From Bordetella parapertussis (GTDB lineage Bacteria; Pseudomonadota; Gammaproteobacteria; Burkholderiales; Burkholderiaceae_D), in contig CAMBJI010000156.1 of the NCBI GenBank assembly GCA_945867725.1, positions 1 through 5,432 of the forward strand: DNA of 5,432 nt, in the 5' to 3' direction. Made by a program: the position numbers and the translations under genes. Positions within the stretch are counted from its first letter, which is position 1; every line of letters begins with the position of its first letter. Below, one piece after another: positions 1-5,432 of this stretch. The notes under the pieces were generated by a model, which saw only the letters and a program-made list of their open reading frames with translations, was not told where the DNA came from and searched no databases.

Positions 1-256
1 CCTTGCGCAATGCCGGCGCCATTTTGTTGCAGAGTGTCCCTGCAACGATCATGACATCCGATTGTCTTGGCGATGGGCGAAAGACGACACCAAAACGGTC
101 GAGATCATAGCGGGACGCGCCCGCATGCATCATTTCGACCGCGCAGCACGCCAACCCGAAGGTCATCGGCCAAAGTGAGCCGGTGCGCGTCCAGTTAATT
201 AGCTTGTCGGCCGTCGTCGTGACAAAGCCTTCGTTCATGATTCCGTCAATTGCCAT
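1..256 (-). CDS. nuoB: NADH-quinone oxidoreductase subunit B (NuoB), N-terminal part only
   Basis: NuoB is the Complex I subunit that carries the terminal iron-sulphur cluster N2 and passes electrons to quinone at the junction of the peripheral and membrane arms. The window shows the first 85 codons; the gene runs off the left edge. The translation starts [18 protein letters not shown] and contains the hallmark [11 protein letters not shown] at about residues 34-44, whose adjacent Cys37 and Cys38 are two of the four N2 ligands. The other two ligands would lie beyond the window. [21 protein letters not shown] (about 54-74) and [11 protein letters not shown] at the edge also fit the family. The ATG lies three bases after the nuoA stop (TAAGCGATG). 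Its likely ribosome binding site, GGGA, lies inside the last nuoA codons, so the two genes are probably co-transcribed and translationally coupled. No disruption is seen. Confidence 0.97.
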   Translation of the reverse strand, partial: MAIDGIMNEGFVTTTADKLINWTRTGSLWPMTFGLACCAVEMMHAGASRYDLDRFGVVFRPSPRQSDVMIVAGTLCNKMAPALRK

Positions 257-259
257 CGC

Positions 260-619
260 TTATTCCCAATCCAGCGCACCTTTTTTCCATTCGAAAATCA
301 GGCCAACGACCAGTACACCCAGAAAAATCATCATCGCCCAGAAACCAAGCAGTCCAATGTCACTCATGGCAACTGCCCAAGGCACAAGGAAAGCGACTTC
401 AAGGTCGAAGAGAATGAAAAGAATCGCAACGAGGTAATAGCGCACGTCGAATTTCATGCGCGCGTCTTCGAAAGCTTCGAAGCCGCATTCGTAAGAAGAC
501 GTTTTTGCAGCATCAGGATGATGCGGTCCAAGCAAACGACCCAGTATCTGCGGTGCTACACCGACGAGAATGCCAACACCGATGAAGAGCAATATTGGGA
601 GGTAATTTTCGAGGTTCAC
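260..619 (-). CDS. nuoA: NADH-quinone oxidoreductase subunit A (NuoA)
   Basis: NuoA is a small membrane subunit of Complex I near the quinone site, and is normally the first gene of the nuo operon. The 119-residue product has the usual length. Three hydrophobic segments are visible at about residues 6-26, 61-81 and 88-109. The conserved loop between the first two contains SSYECGFE (41-48), and [20 protein letters not shown] (56-75) leads into and forms the second segment, with the acidic pair Asp72/Glu74 in the membrane. The start is GTG, chosen because GAGG lies five bases upstream and because the resulting [12 protein letters not shown]-terminus fits the family. nuoB follows after three bases. 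A terminator behind tRNA-Leu separates this gene from the upstream unit, so it probably has its own promoter. Confidence 0.97.
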   Translation of the reverse strand: MNLENYLPILLFIGVGILVGVAPQILGRLLGPHHPDAAKTSSYECGFEAFEDARMKFDVRYYLVAILFILFDLEVAFLVPWAVAMSDIGLLGFWAMMIFLGVLVVGLIFEWKKGALDWE

Positions 620-642
620 TATATCCTCAGTTCAAAACGATG

Positions 643-672
643 ATTATGTTTGTGGAAGCACTGGTCAAACAA
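643..672 (-). promoter_or_regulatory. Possible promoter of the nuo operon
   Basis: On the minus strand, TTGTTT (672-667) and CATAAT (648-643) are separated by 18 bases. An alternative -35, TTGACC (668-663), is closer to consensus but leaves only 14 bases. Transcription would start near 636, giving a leader of about 17 bases before the nuoA GTG. A promoter is expected in the 213 bases between the tRNA terminator and nuoA, but the motif match is moderate and no transcript data are available. The rest of that gap (about 673-832) shows no gene I can support. Confidence 0.35.
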
Positions 673-832
673 ACCCGGAAACTTTTGTGGCCTCAAAACC
701 GGCGCCAACACCTTGCTCTTCCTGACGGCCGCGCTATACGCCTACGCTGGCTCGTTATAAGACGCCGATTTTTTCAGCATCTCCCTGCAACAAATCAATT
801 TTTAGCCATACAGCCAAGCCGGCCATTTCAGC

Positions 833-863
833 AAAAAGCCAGCTAGGGGCATCCCCTGCTGGC
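833..863 (-). terminator. Intrinsic terminator after tRNA-Leu
   Basis: On the minus strand, GCCAGC and AGGGG pair with CCCCT and GCTGGC around an ATG loop. This gives an 11-bp stem with one bulged A, followed directly by five T residues (837-833). It is a standard Rho-independent terminator shape. It lies 37 bases past the tRNA 3' end and should end the tRNA transcript, along with any read-through from secG, before nuoA. Confidence 0.85.
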
Positions 864-869
864 CTGCTC

Positions 870-885
870 GGAATCACCGGATTCC
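870..885 (-). other. Small hairpin in the tRNA-Leu 3' trailer
   Basis: On the minus strand, GGAATC pairs perfectly with GATTCC around a CGGT loop. It sits between the encoded CCA end of the tRNA and the terminator hairpin. It has no T-run, so it is not itself a terminator. It may shape the 3' trailer that RNases remove during tRNA maturation. That role is inferred; only the symmetry is seen. Confidence 0.45.
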
Positions 886-900
886 TGTTCCTGTTTTGAC

Positions 901-985
901 TGGTGCCGACGGCGAGACTCGAACTCGCACAGCTTTCGCCACTACCCCCTCAAGATAGCGTGTCTACCAATTTCACCACGTCGGC
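901..985 (-). tRNA. tRNA-Leu, anticodon GAG
   Basis: The 85-base gene folds as a class II tRNA. The acceptor stem GCCGACG pairs perfectly with CGTCGGC, followed by discriminator A and an encoded CCA. The D arm contains GGTGAAATTGGTAGACAC. The anticodon stem CTATC/GGTAG encloses TTGAGGG, giving anticodon GAG, which reads CUC and CUU. A variable arm of about 13 bases has a GGC/GCT mini-stem with a GAAA loop, as expected for leucine. The T stem GCGAG/CTCGC carries the loop TTCGAGT. It sits between secG and nuoA, with a promoter-like pair immediately upstream and an intrinsic terminator downstream, so it is probably at least partly an independent unit. Confidence 0.98.
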
Positions 986-996
986 AAAACCCTAGC

Positions 997-1026
997 ATTT
1001 TAACCCGCTTTGACTCCTGATCTCAA
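997..1026 (-). promoter_or_regulatory. Probable promoter of tRNA-Leu
   Basis: On the minus strand, TTGAGA (1026-1021) and TAAAAT (1002-997) are separated by 18 bases. Each hexamer matches the sigma-70 consensus at five of six positions. The -10 is followed by GCTAGGG, then TTTT, and the mature tRNA begins 11 bases after the -10, giving a leader of only a few bases. The GC-rich stretch after the -10 resembles the discriminator of stringently controlled stable-RNA promoters. That regulation is inferred. Confidence 0.6.
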
Positions 1027-1057
1027 TGCAGATTTGACAGCATTCATTAACAAGAGA

Positions 1058-1420
1058 TTATTTCGGGATTTCGTTCGATTTATTTTGTAGTTTCGAAGCA
1101 TCTGGCGTGCCGGGCGCAGTCGTTGCTGGTTTGGCAGGCGTTGTTACCTGATCCATCACACCCGCACCGGACGTACTGGCTGGCCTGCTGCCGATGAAGC
1201 TCAGCGCGAGCGTTGCCGCAAAAAAAACGGCTGCAGCAAAACCTGTCGATCTCGATAAAAAATTTGAAGATCCGCTGGCGCCAAACAGACTACCGGATGC
1301 ACCCGAGCCAAAGGCAGCACCCATGTCGGCGCCCTTACCGTGCTGTAAAAGCACCAAGCCAATGATCATTAGCGCCGTAACGACCTGAATGACAATGATT
1401 ATTGCGTGTAGGTTGTTCAT
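1058..1420 (-). CDS. secG: Protein-export membrane protein SecG
   Basis: SecG is the small non-essential partner of SecY and SecE in the inner-membrane translocase and aids SecA-driven export. The 120-residue product has the two expected membrane segments at about residues 5-25 and 61-77. Between them is the family signature region GKGADMGAAFGSGASGSLFG (28-47), followed by SSNFLSRSTGF (51-61). The last 40 or so residues form a low-complexity tail rich in Pro, Ala, Thr and Ser, which is common in proteobacterial SecG and should be flexible. The usual LLQQGKG reads LLQHGKG here, a mild change. The only Shine-Dalgarno-like bases before the ATG are a GGA about 14 bases away, which is weak. A 13-codon ORF overlapping the start may supply ribosomes instead. 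tpiA lies 95 bases upstream, and tRNA-Leu follows after 72 bases. Confidence 0.96.
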   Translation of the reverse strand: MNNLHAIIIVIQVVTALMIIGLVLLQHGKGADMGAAFGSGASGSLFGASGSSNFLSRSTGFAAAVFFAATLALSFIGSRPASTSGAGVMDQVTTPAKPATTAPGTPDASKLQNKSNEIPK

Positions 1421-1458
1421 GTTGAAAATTTTTCCATTTTAATAATATTTTGTTTCAT
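1417..1458 (-). CDS. Possible 13-residue leader ORF overlapping the secG start
   Basis: The ORF encodes MKQNIIKMEKFST and stops at a TGA that overlaps the secG ATG as ATGA, the classic arrangement for translational coupling. It has a GAGG eight bases before its ATG, a better ribosome binding site than the one directly before secG. The peptide is Lys/Ile-rich and matches no family I know. The ORF could be a coupling device for secG, or a chance reading frame in an AT-rich leader. The sequence shows the layout, but no evidence that it is translated. Confidence 0.35.
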   Translation of the reverse strand: MKQNIIKMEKFST

Positions 1459-1468
1459 TTTTTAAACC

Positions 1469-1490
1469 TCAGCGCATAAATATCAGCGCA
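1469..1490. repeat. Short direct repeat in the tpiA-secG gap
   Basis: The octamer TCAGCGCA (plus strand) occurs twice, at 1469-1476 and 1483-1490, a start-to-start distance of 14 bases. The first copy overlaps the GAGG proposed as the ribosome binding site of the secG leader ORF. A role in regulation is possible, but two 8-base copies could arise by chance. Confidence 0.3.
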
Positions 1491-1515
1491 CTCAACCGCA
1501 CAAAAAGCGTACTAC

Positions 1516-2274
1516 TCAGGCCGACTTCGCAATGGCGAGAAAATCCTCCGCCTTGAGCGAGGCCCCACCTATCAGTCCGCCATCAATGTCGGCCATCGCC
1601 AACAGATCACGCGCGTTGTCCGGCTTCATGCTGCCACCGTAAAGCAGGCGAACACCGCTACCGGCGACAGAGTCCGCACCGATCAGCAATCTCCGCAGCT
1701 GCGCGTGAACTTGCTGAGCCATCTCTGGCGTGGCGGTTTTACCCGTACCAATAGCCCACACGGGCTCATAAGCGACCACAATTTTGCCCAACTGTTGCCC
1801 CACTGCGGTCAGTACAGCCGTAAGCTGACGGGACACGACACTGTCGGTGTTACCGGCTTCACGCTCTTCGAGGGTTTCGCCAACACAGACGATGGGTGTG
1901 AGTCCACACGCCAGGGCTTGCATTGCCTTGCCGGCCACGACGACATCGGTCTCGCCATGAAGACTACGACGCTCGGAGTGCCCGACAATCACAAACTGAC
2001 AACCAAAATCACGCAACATCGCACCAGACACTTCACCGGTATACGCACCCGACTCATGCAGCGACAGGTCCTGCCCACCCCAGGCCACGACCGAGCCAGA
2101 AAGCGCCGATTGGGTCTGAGCTAAGTACGGTGAGGGCACACAGACAGCCAGATCTGCGGCAAGCCCGCCGGCGCCGGCGCGTATGCCATCGAGCAGCACT
2201 GCGTTGGCGACGACGCTGCCATTCATTTTCCAGTTACCAGCAATGAGTGTGCGCCGCATCGTTGTGTGATTCAT
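1516..2274 (-). CDS. tpiA: Triosephosphate isomerase
   Basis: TpiA is the cytosolic glycolytic and gluconeogenic enzyme that interconverts dihydroxyacetone phosphate and glyceraldehyde 3-phosphate. It is a TIM barrel, usually a dimer. The 252-residue length is normal. Active-site motifs are intact: GNWKMNG (13-19) with Asn14 and Lys16, VGHSERR (97-103) with the electrophilic His99, [13 protein letters not shown] (169-181) with catalytic Glu170 and mobile loop 6, LLYGGSMKP (210-218), and phosphate-binding GGASL (236-240). The start is uncertain. The ATG at 2274 gives an N-terminal MNHTT before [11 protein letters not shown], while the ATG at 2259 gives an N-terminus more like other family members. 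Neither has a strong ribosome binding site. A promoter-like pair just upstream would make the first ATG nearly leaderless, which slightly favours the second. It lies 49 bases after qor and before secG. Confidence 0.98.
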   Translation of the reverse strand: MNHTTMRRTLIAGNWKMNGSVVANAVLLDGIRAGAGGLAADLAVCVPSPYLAQTQSALSGSVVAWGGQDLSLHESGAYTGEVSGAMLRDFGCQFVIVGHSERRSLHGETDVVVAGKAMQALACGLTPIVCVGETLEEREAGNTDSVVSRQLTAVLTAVGQQLGKIVVAYEPVWAIGTGKTATPEMAQQVHAQLRRLLIGADSVAGSGVRLLYGGSMKPDNARDLLAMADIDGGLIGGASLKAEDFLAIAKSA

Positions 2275-2286
2275 GAATAACCCGTG

Positions 2287-2316
2287 ATTTTATCCTGTGG
2301 GCTGAAAACCGGTCAA
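2287..2316 (-). promoter_or_regulatory. Possible promoter of tpiA-secG
   Basis: On the minus strand, TTGACC (2316-2311) and TAAAAT (2292-2287) are 18 bases apart, each matching the sigma-70 consensus at five of six positions. Transcription would begin near 2280, only about six bases before the first tpiA ATG and about 21 before the second. The pair fills the 49-base qor-tpiA gap and would let tpiA and secG be expressed independently of qor. It is predicted from motif and spacing only. Confidence 0.45.
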
Positions 2317-2323
2317 ACCAGCA

Positions 2324-3304
2324 TCAGACGACCGTCAGCATGATTTTGCCGACGTGCGTGCTGGTTTCCATCAGCGCATGCGCATCGGCAGCGCGCGCCA
2401 GCGGGAAGGTCTGGTAAATCACGGGTTTAATCACACCCGTTTCGAGCAGAGGCCAGACTTTCTGGTGCAGATGCTGCGCCACTTCCTGTTTGAAGGCGAT
2501 CGGGCGCGGACGCAGAGTCGACCCCGTGACCGTCAGCCGTCGCCGCAAGATCTCACCGAAATTCACTTCACCTTTGACACCACCGAGCAAAGCAATGATC
2601 ACCAGCCGGCCATCATCGGCCAGACAATTGATTTCCCGATTGACGTAATCACCCGCCACCATATCGAGGATCACATTCACACCGGCACCACCGGTCGCAG
2701 ATTTGATGACTTCCGCAAAATCTTCGGTGCGATAGTTAATGCCCCGCTCTGCGCCAAAACCTTCACAAGCACGGCATTTGTCGTCAGTACCAGCTGTCGC
2801 AAAAACGCGGTGACCCATGGCGCGTGCCATCTGTATTGCCGTCACACCAATACCGGAACTGCCACCTTGCACCAGCAGCGTTTCGTCACCAGAGAGCTTA
2901 GCTCTCATAAACAAATTGCTGTACACCGTGAAAAATGTTTCAGGCAGAGAGGCTGCTTCCAGCAAAGACAAACCCTTGGGTACGGGCAGACACTGCGCAA
3001 TAGGCGCTGCACAGTACTCGGCATAACCACCGCCCTGCACCAGCGCGCAAACCATGTCGCCTTTTTTCAGCGTGCTGCCGGCGAAATCGCCGTCAATAAT
3101 CTCGCCCGCTACTTCAAGGCCGGGAATATCGGAAGCGCCCGGCGGCACCGGATAGTTGCCGGTACGCTGAAGCACATCAGGCCGATTCACACCAGCAGCA
3201 TGTACCTTGATCATTACCTCGCCAGCCTTGAGCACAGGCATAGGGCGTTCGGCAGGTTGCAGCACCTCGGGACCACCGGGTTGGACAATTTCTATCGCTT
3301 GCAT
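2324..3304 (-). CDS. qor: NAD(P)H quinone oxidoreductase, PIG3 family
   Basis: This is a zinc-independent medium-chain dehydrogenase/reductase of the quinone oxidoreductase class, closest to the PIG3 (TP53I3-like) family. Such cytosolic enzymes use NADPH to reduce quinones; the natural substrate here cannot be read from sequence. The 326-residue length is typical. A GroES-like N-terminal domain (about 1-125) holds VHAAGVNRPDVLQRTGNYP (34-52) and PGLEVAGE (61-68). The family signature LPETFFTVYSNLF (120-132) leads into the Rossmann fold, with VQGGSSGIG (145-153) as the nucleotide-binding loop. GSTLRPRP lies further on, and HVGKIMLTV closes the protein. The zinc-ligand pattern of alcohol dehydrogenases is not apparent. 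The start is well supported: AGGAG lies six bases before the ATG. The gene follows the pnp terminator with no clear promoter in the 50-base gap, so it may rely on read-through or a weak promoter. The symbol follows common usage for this locus, not orthology to E. coli qorA. Confidence 0.93.
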   Translation of the reverse strand: MQAIEIVQPGGPEVLQPAERPMPVLKAGEVMIKVHAAGVNRPDVLQRTGNYPVPPGASDIPGLEVAGEIIDGDFAGSTLKKGDMVCALVQGGGYAEYCAAPIAQCLPVPKGLSLLEAASLPETFFTVYSNLFMRAKLSGDETLLVQGGSSGIGVTAIQMARAMGHRVFATAGTDDKCRACEGFGAERGINYRTEDFAEVIKSATGGAGVNVILDMVAGDYVNREINCLADDGRLVIIALLGGVKGEVNFGEILRRRLTVTGSTLRPRPIAFKQEVAQHLHQKVWPLLETGVIKPVIYQTFPLARAADAHALMETSTHVGKIMLTVV

Positions 3305-3353
3305 GAGTGTCTCCTATGTTTTTTCAGCGCTCTGACGGTTGGCCATAAAGAGC

Positions 3354-3382
3354 AAAAAGCCGTCCGCGGAGCGGACGGCTTT
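3354..3382 (-). terminator. Intrinsic terminator after pnp
   Basis: On the minus strand, GCCGTCCGC pairs perfectly with GCGGACGGC around a TCC loop. This 9-bp GC-rich stem is extended by AAA/TTT pairs and ends in five T residues (3358-3354). It starts 28 bases after the pnp stop and is a strong Rho-independent terminator. It separates pnp from qor even though both genes point the same way. Confidence 0.92.
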
Positions 3383-3410
3383 CATGGTCGCAGTACAGCG
3401 ACCCGTTTAC

Positions 3411-5432
3411 TTACTGTTGCGCGACCTCACCACCGTCTTCTGCCATCGCTGCCTTCATCGACAACTTGAGGCGACCACGGTCATCGGTTTCCAGAACTTT
3501 GACACGCACTTGCTGACCTTCTTTCAGGTAGTCAGCGACGGCATTCACGCGCTCGTTAGCAATCTGGCTGATGTGAAGCAGACCGTCCTTGCCGGGCATG
3601 ACCTGAACGATCGCACCGAAGTCCAGTAGCTTGAGCACAACGCCATCATAGATCTTGCCAACTTCAACGGAGGCTGTAAGTTCTTCGATGCGACGCTTCG
3701 CTTCTTGACCGGCTGCTGCATCCACTGAAGCAATGGTAACCAAGCCTTCATCGGTGATGTCGATCTGGGTACCGGTTTCTTCGGTCAGTGCGCGAATCAC
3801 CGCACCGCCTTTGCCGATCACATCACGGATCTTCTCGGGATTAATGCGAATCGTGATCAGGCGTGGCGCAAAATTCGACAACTCAGTACGGCCATGCGGC
3901 ATGGCTTCCTGCATCTTGCCAAGAATGTGTACGCGGCCTTCTTTCGCCTGTGCCAGCGCGACTTGCATGATTTCTTTGGTGATGCCCTGAATCTTGATGT
4001 CCATCTGCAGCGCAGTAATGCCATTTGCAGTACCGGCCACTTTAAAGTCCATGTCACCCAGGTGATCTTCATCACCCAGAATATCGGAGAGGACCGCAAA
4101 TTTGCTGCCTTCCTTGATCAGACCCATCGCGATACCGGCAACGTGCGCTTTGAGAGGCATACCAGCGTCCATCAACGCCAGACTGCCACCACAGACCGAA
4201 GCCATCGATGAAGAACCATTCGACTCGGTGATTTCAGACACCAGACGCACCGAGTAGCTGAATTCATCAGCCGCAGGCAAGGCAGCGATCAGCGCGCGCT
4301 TGGCCAAACGACCGTGACCAATCTCGCGACGTTTAGGCGAGCCCACGCGACCCGTTTCGCCAGTGGCGAACGGAGGCATGTTGTAGTGAAGCATGAAGCG
4401 ATCGCTGTACTCACCGGTCAGTGCATCGATTTTTTGTTCGTCACGCGCCGTACCCAAGGTCGCAACGACCAGCGCCTGAGTTTCACCGCGTGTAAACAGT
4501 GCGGAGCCATGCGTACGCGGCAGCACACCGGTGCGAATGGAAATCGGACGCACAGTACGTGTGTCACGACCATCGATACGTGGCTCACCGTCGAGGATCT
4601 GCGAGCGAACGATCTTTGACTCGAGATCAAACATCACATTGCCAACATCTGCTGAGTCCGGTGCAGACGTACCTGCCGCTGCAGCATCTGCAGCCAGTGC
4701 AGTACTAACCACGCTGCTGATCTGACGCAGTTTGTCAGTACGCGCCTGCTTTTCCTTGGTAGCGAATGCTTCACGCAGTTTGGCTTCAGCCAGTTCGGTC
4801 ACGCGTGCAATCAGCGCTTCGTTTTTAGGTGCAGGGCTCCATGACACTTCAGGTTTGCCACCATCGCGCACCAATTCATGGATCGCATCGATCACGACTC
4901 TCATGTGATCGTGGCCAAACACAACAGCACCCAGCATGATTTCTTCAGACAATTCTTTGGCTTCGGATTCCACCATCAACACGGCCGTTTCGGTGCCGGC
5001 CACGACCAGATCCATCTGGGAGTTCGGCAACTGTGACAAGGTAGGATTAAGAACATACTGACCATCGATATAACCAACGCGTGCTGCACCAATCGGGCCA
5101 TTGAATGGAATACCGGCCACGCACAACGCAGCAGAGGCACCAATCATCGCGGGAATATCCGGATCGATATCGGGATTGACCGACAACACGTGAATGATGA
5201 CCTGAACTTCGTTCAGATAGCCTTCAGGAAAAAGCGGACGAATCGGACGGTCAATCAGACGCGATGTGAGCGTCTCTTTTTCGGAAGGACGGCCTTCACG
5301 CTTGAAGAAGCCACCGGGAATACGACCAGCAGCATAAGTTTTTTCAACATAGTCCACGGTCAGCGGAAAGAAATCCTGACCGGGCTTGGCATCTTTGCGT
5401 GCGACTACCGTGGCAAGCACAACGGTATCTTC
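3411..5432 (-). CDS. pnp: Polynucleotide phosphorylase (PNPase), 5' end missing
   Basis: PNPase is a cytosolic trimeric 3'-5' exoribonuclease that uses phosphate to release nucleoside diphosphates. It takes part in mRNA decay, often with RNase E. The frame is open to the right edge, showing 673 residues; by comparison with E. coli PNPase about 35 N-terminal residues are outside. An in-frame GTG at 5420 is an internal valine, not the start. In order are the first RNase PH domain with FFKREGRP (visible 42-49), a helical linker, the catalytic second RNase PH domain, a KH domain and an S1 domain (about 590-660). The catalytic domain has [12 protein letters not shown], whose residues match E. coli Asp486, Asp492 and Lys494. 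The KH domain has the IGKGG loop near 535-540. The linker carries an Ala-rich stretch at about 242-260, making it about five residues longer than E. coli. The stop is TAA and a terminator follows. rpsO would be expected just upstream. Confidence 0.98.
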   Translation of the reverse strand, partial: EDTVVLATVVARKDAKPGQDFFPLTVDYVEKTYAAGRIPGGFFKREGRPSEKETLTSRLIDRPIRPLFPEGYLNEVQVIIHVLSVNPDIDPDIPAMIGASAALCVAGIPFNGPIGAARVGYIDGQYVLNPTLSQLPNSQMDLVVAGTETAVLMVESEAKELSEEIMLGAVVFGHDHMRVVIDAIHELVRDGGKPEVSWSPAPKNEALIARVTELAEAKLREAFATKEKQARTDKLRQISSVVSTALAADAAAAGTSAPDSADVGNVMFDLESKIVRSQILDGEPRIDGRDTRTVRPISIRTGVLPRTHGSALFTRGETQALVVATLGTARDEQKIDALTGEYSDRFMLHYNMPPFATGETGRVGSPKRREIGHGRLAKRALIAALPAADEFSYSVRLVSEITESNGSSSMASVCGGSLALMDAGMPLKAHVAGIAMGLIKEGSKFAVLSDILGDEDHLGDMDFKVAGTANGITALQMDIKIQGITKEIMQVALAQAKEGRVHILGKMQEAMPHGRTELSNFAPRLITIRINPEKIRDVIGKGGAVIRALTEETGTQIDITDEGLVTIASVDAAAGQEAKRRIEELTASVEVGKIYDGVVLKLLDFGAIVQVMPGKDGLLHISQIANERVNAVADYLKEGQQVRVKVLETDDRGRLKLSMKAAMAEDGGEVAQQ

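Noticed and set aside
755..826. Minus-strand 23-codon ORF beginning MAGLAVWLK in the nuoA upstream gap
   Set aside because: It has no ribosome binding site, starts about a dozen bases after the tRNA terminator T-run, and is not linked to the nuoA start. It is short enough to be chance.
595..846. Plus-strand ORF of 83 codons in the gap between nuoA and tRNA-Leu
   Set aside because: It starts inside nuoA on the other strand and ends within the tRNA terminator stem. The translation is Arg/Gln-rich and resembles no family.
1421..1515. Promoter for secG in the tpiA-secG gap
   Set aside because: The gap is AT-rich and offers several partial hexamers, but none gives a good -35/-10 pair at 16-18 bases. 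The T-run after tpiA also has no preceding stem, so I call neither a promoter nor a terminator there.
1705..2246. Two overlapping plus-strand ORFs opposite tpiA
   Set aside because: Both are shadows of a full-length tpiA with all active-site motifs intact, and their translations lack recognisable features.
2354..3469. Long plus-strand ORF of 371 codons antisense to qor
   Set aside because: It overlaps a clear, intact oxidoreductase gene for its whole useful length and runs across the pnp terminator into pnp. Its translation is rich in His, Arg, Thr and Gln with no recognisable domain, as expected for a shadow frame.
3411..5420. pnp reading as a complete gene starting at the GTG at 5420
   Set aside because: The frame continues upstream to the window edge (codons for EDTV). 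The conserved PNPase N-terminus is missing, so this GTG is an internal valine and the gene is cut by the window.

Overview
This is an ordinary housekeeping stretch of a bacterial chromosome, with every gene on the minus strand. Read in the direction of transcription (high to low coordinates), the order is: pnp (5' end cut off by the window), a PIG3-family quinone oxidoreductase (qor), tpiA, secG, tRNA-Leu(GAG), nuoA, nuoB (3' end cut off). I recognise pnp-qor-tpiA-secG-tRNA-Leu-nuo as a typical betaproteobacterial gene order. The NuoA, NuoB and PNPase sequences also read as betaproteobacterial, most likely Burkholderiales. Base composition looks moderate, with AT-rich gaps. I cannot place the family or genus from memory.

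Layout. Positions 5432-3411 are polynucleotide phosphorylase, ending at a textbook intrinsic terminator (3382-3354). Positions 3304-2324 are the oxidoreductase, with a strong ribosome binding site. A promoter-like pair (2316-2287) lies in the gap before tpiA (2274-1516). A 95-base AT-rich gap before secG contains a possible 13-codon leader ORF that overlaps the secG start as ATGA. After secG (1420-1058) comes a good promoter-like pair (1026-997) directly before tRNA-Leu (985-901). The tRNA is followed by a small hairpin and an intrinsic terminator (863-833). The remaining 210 bases or so before nuoA (619-260) carry a possible nuo promoter close to the GTG start. nuoB begins three bases after the nuoA stop.

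The cluster therefore looks like consecutive transcription units on one strand: an RNA-decay unit (pnp), a small metabolic and secretion unit (qor, tpiA, secG), a tRNA unit, and the start of the respiratory Complex I operon. The products do not form one pathway. PNPase degrades RNA, TpiA is glycolytic, SecG belongs to the protein translocase, and NuoA/NuoB belong to NADH dehydrogenase. I found no mobile element, CRISPR array, phage gene, defence gene or evidence of a new system. The points worth a second look are small: the secG leader ORF, the tpiA start and promoter arrangement, and the signals around tRNA-Leu and nuoA.
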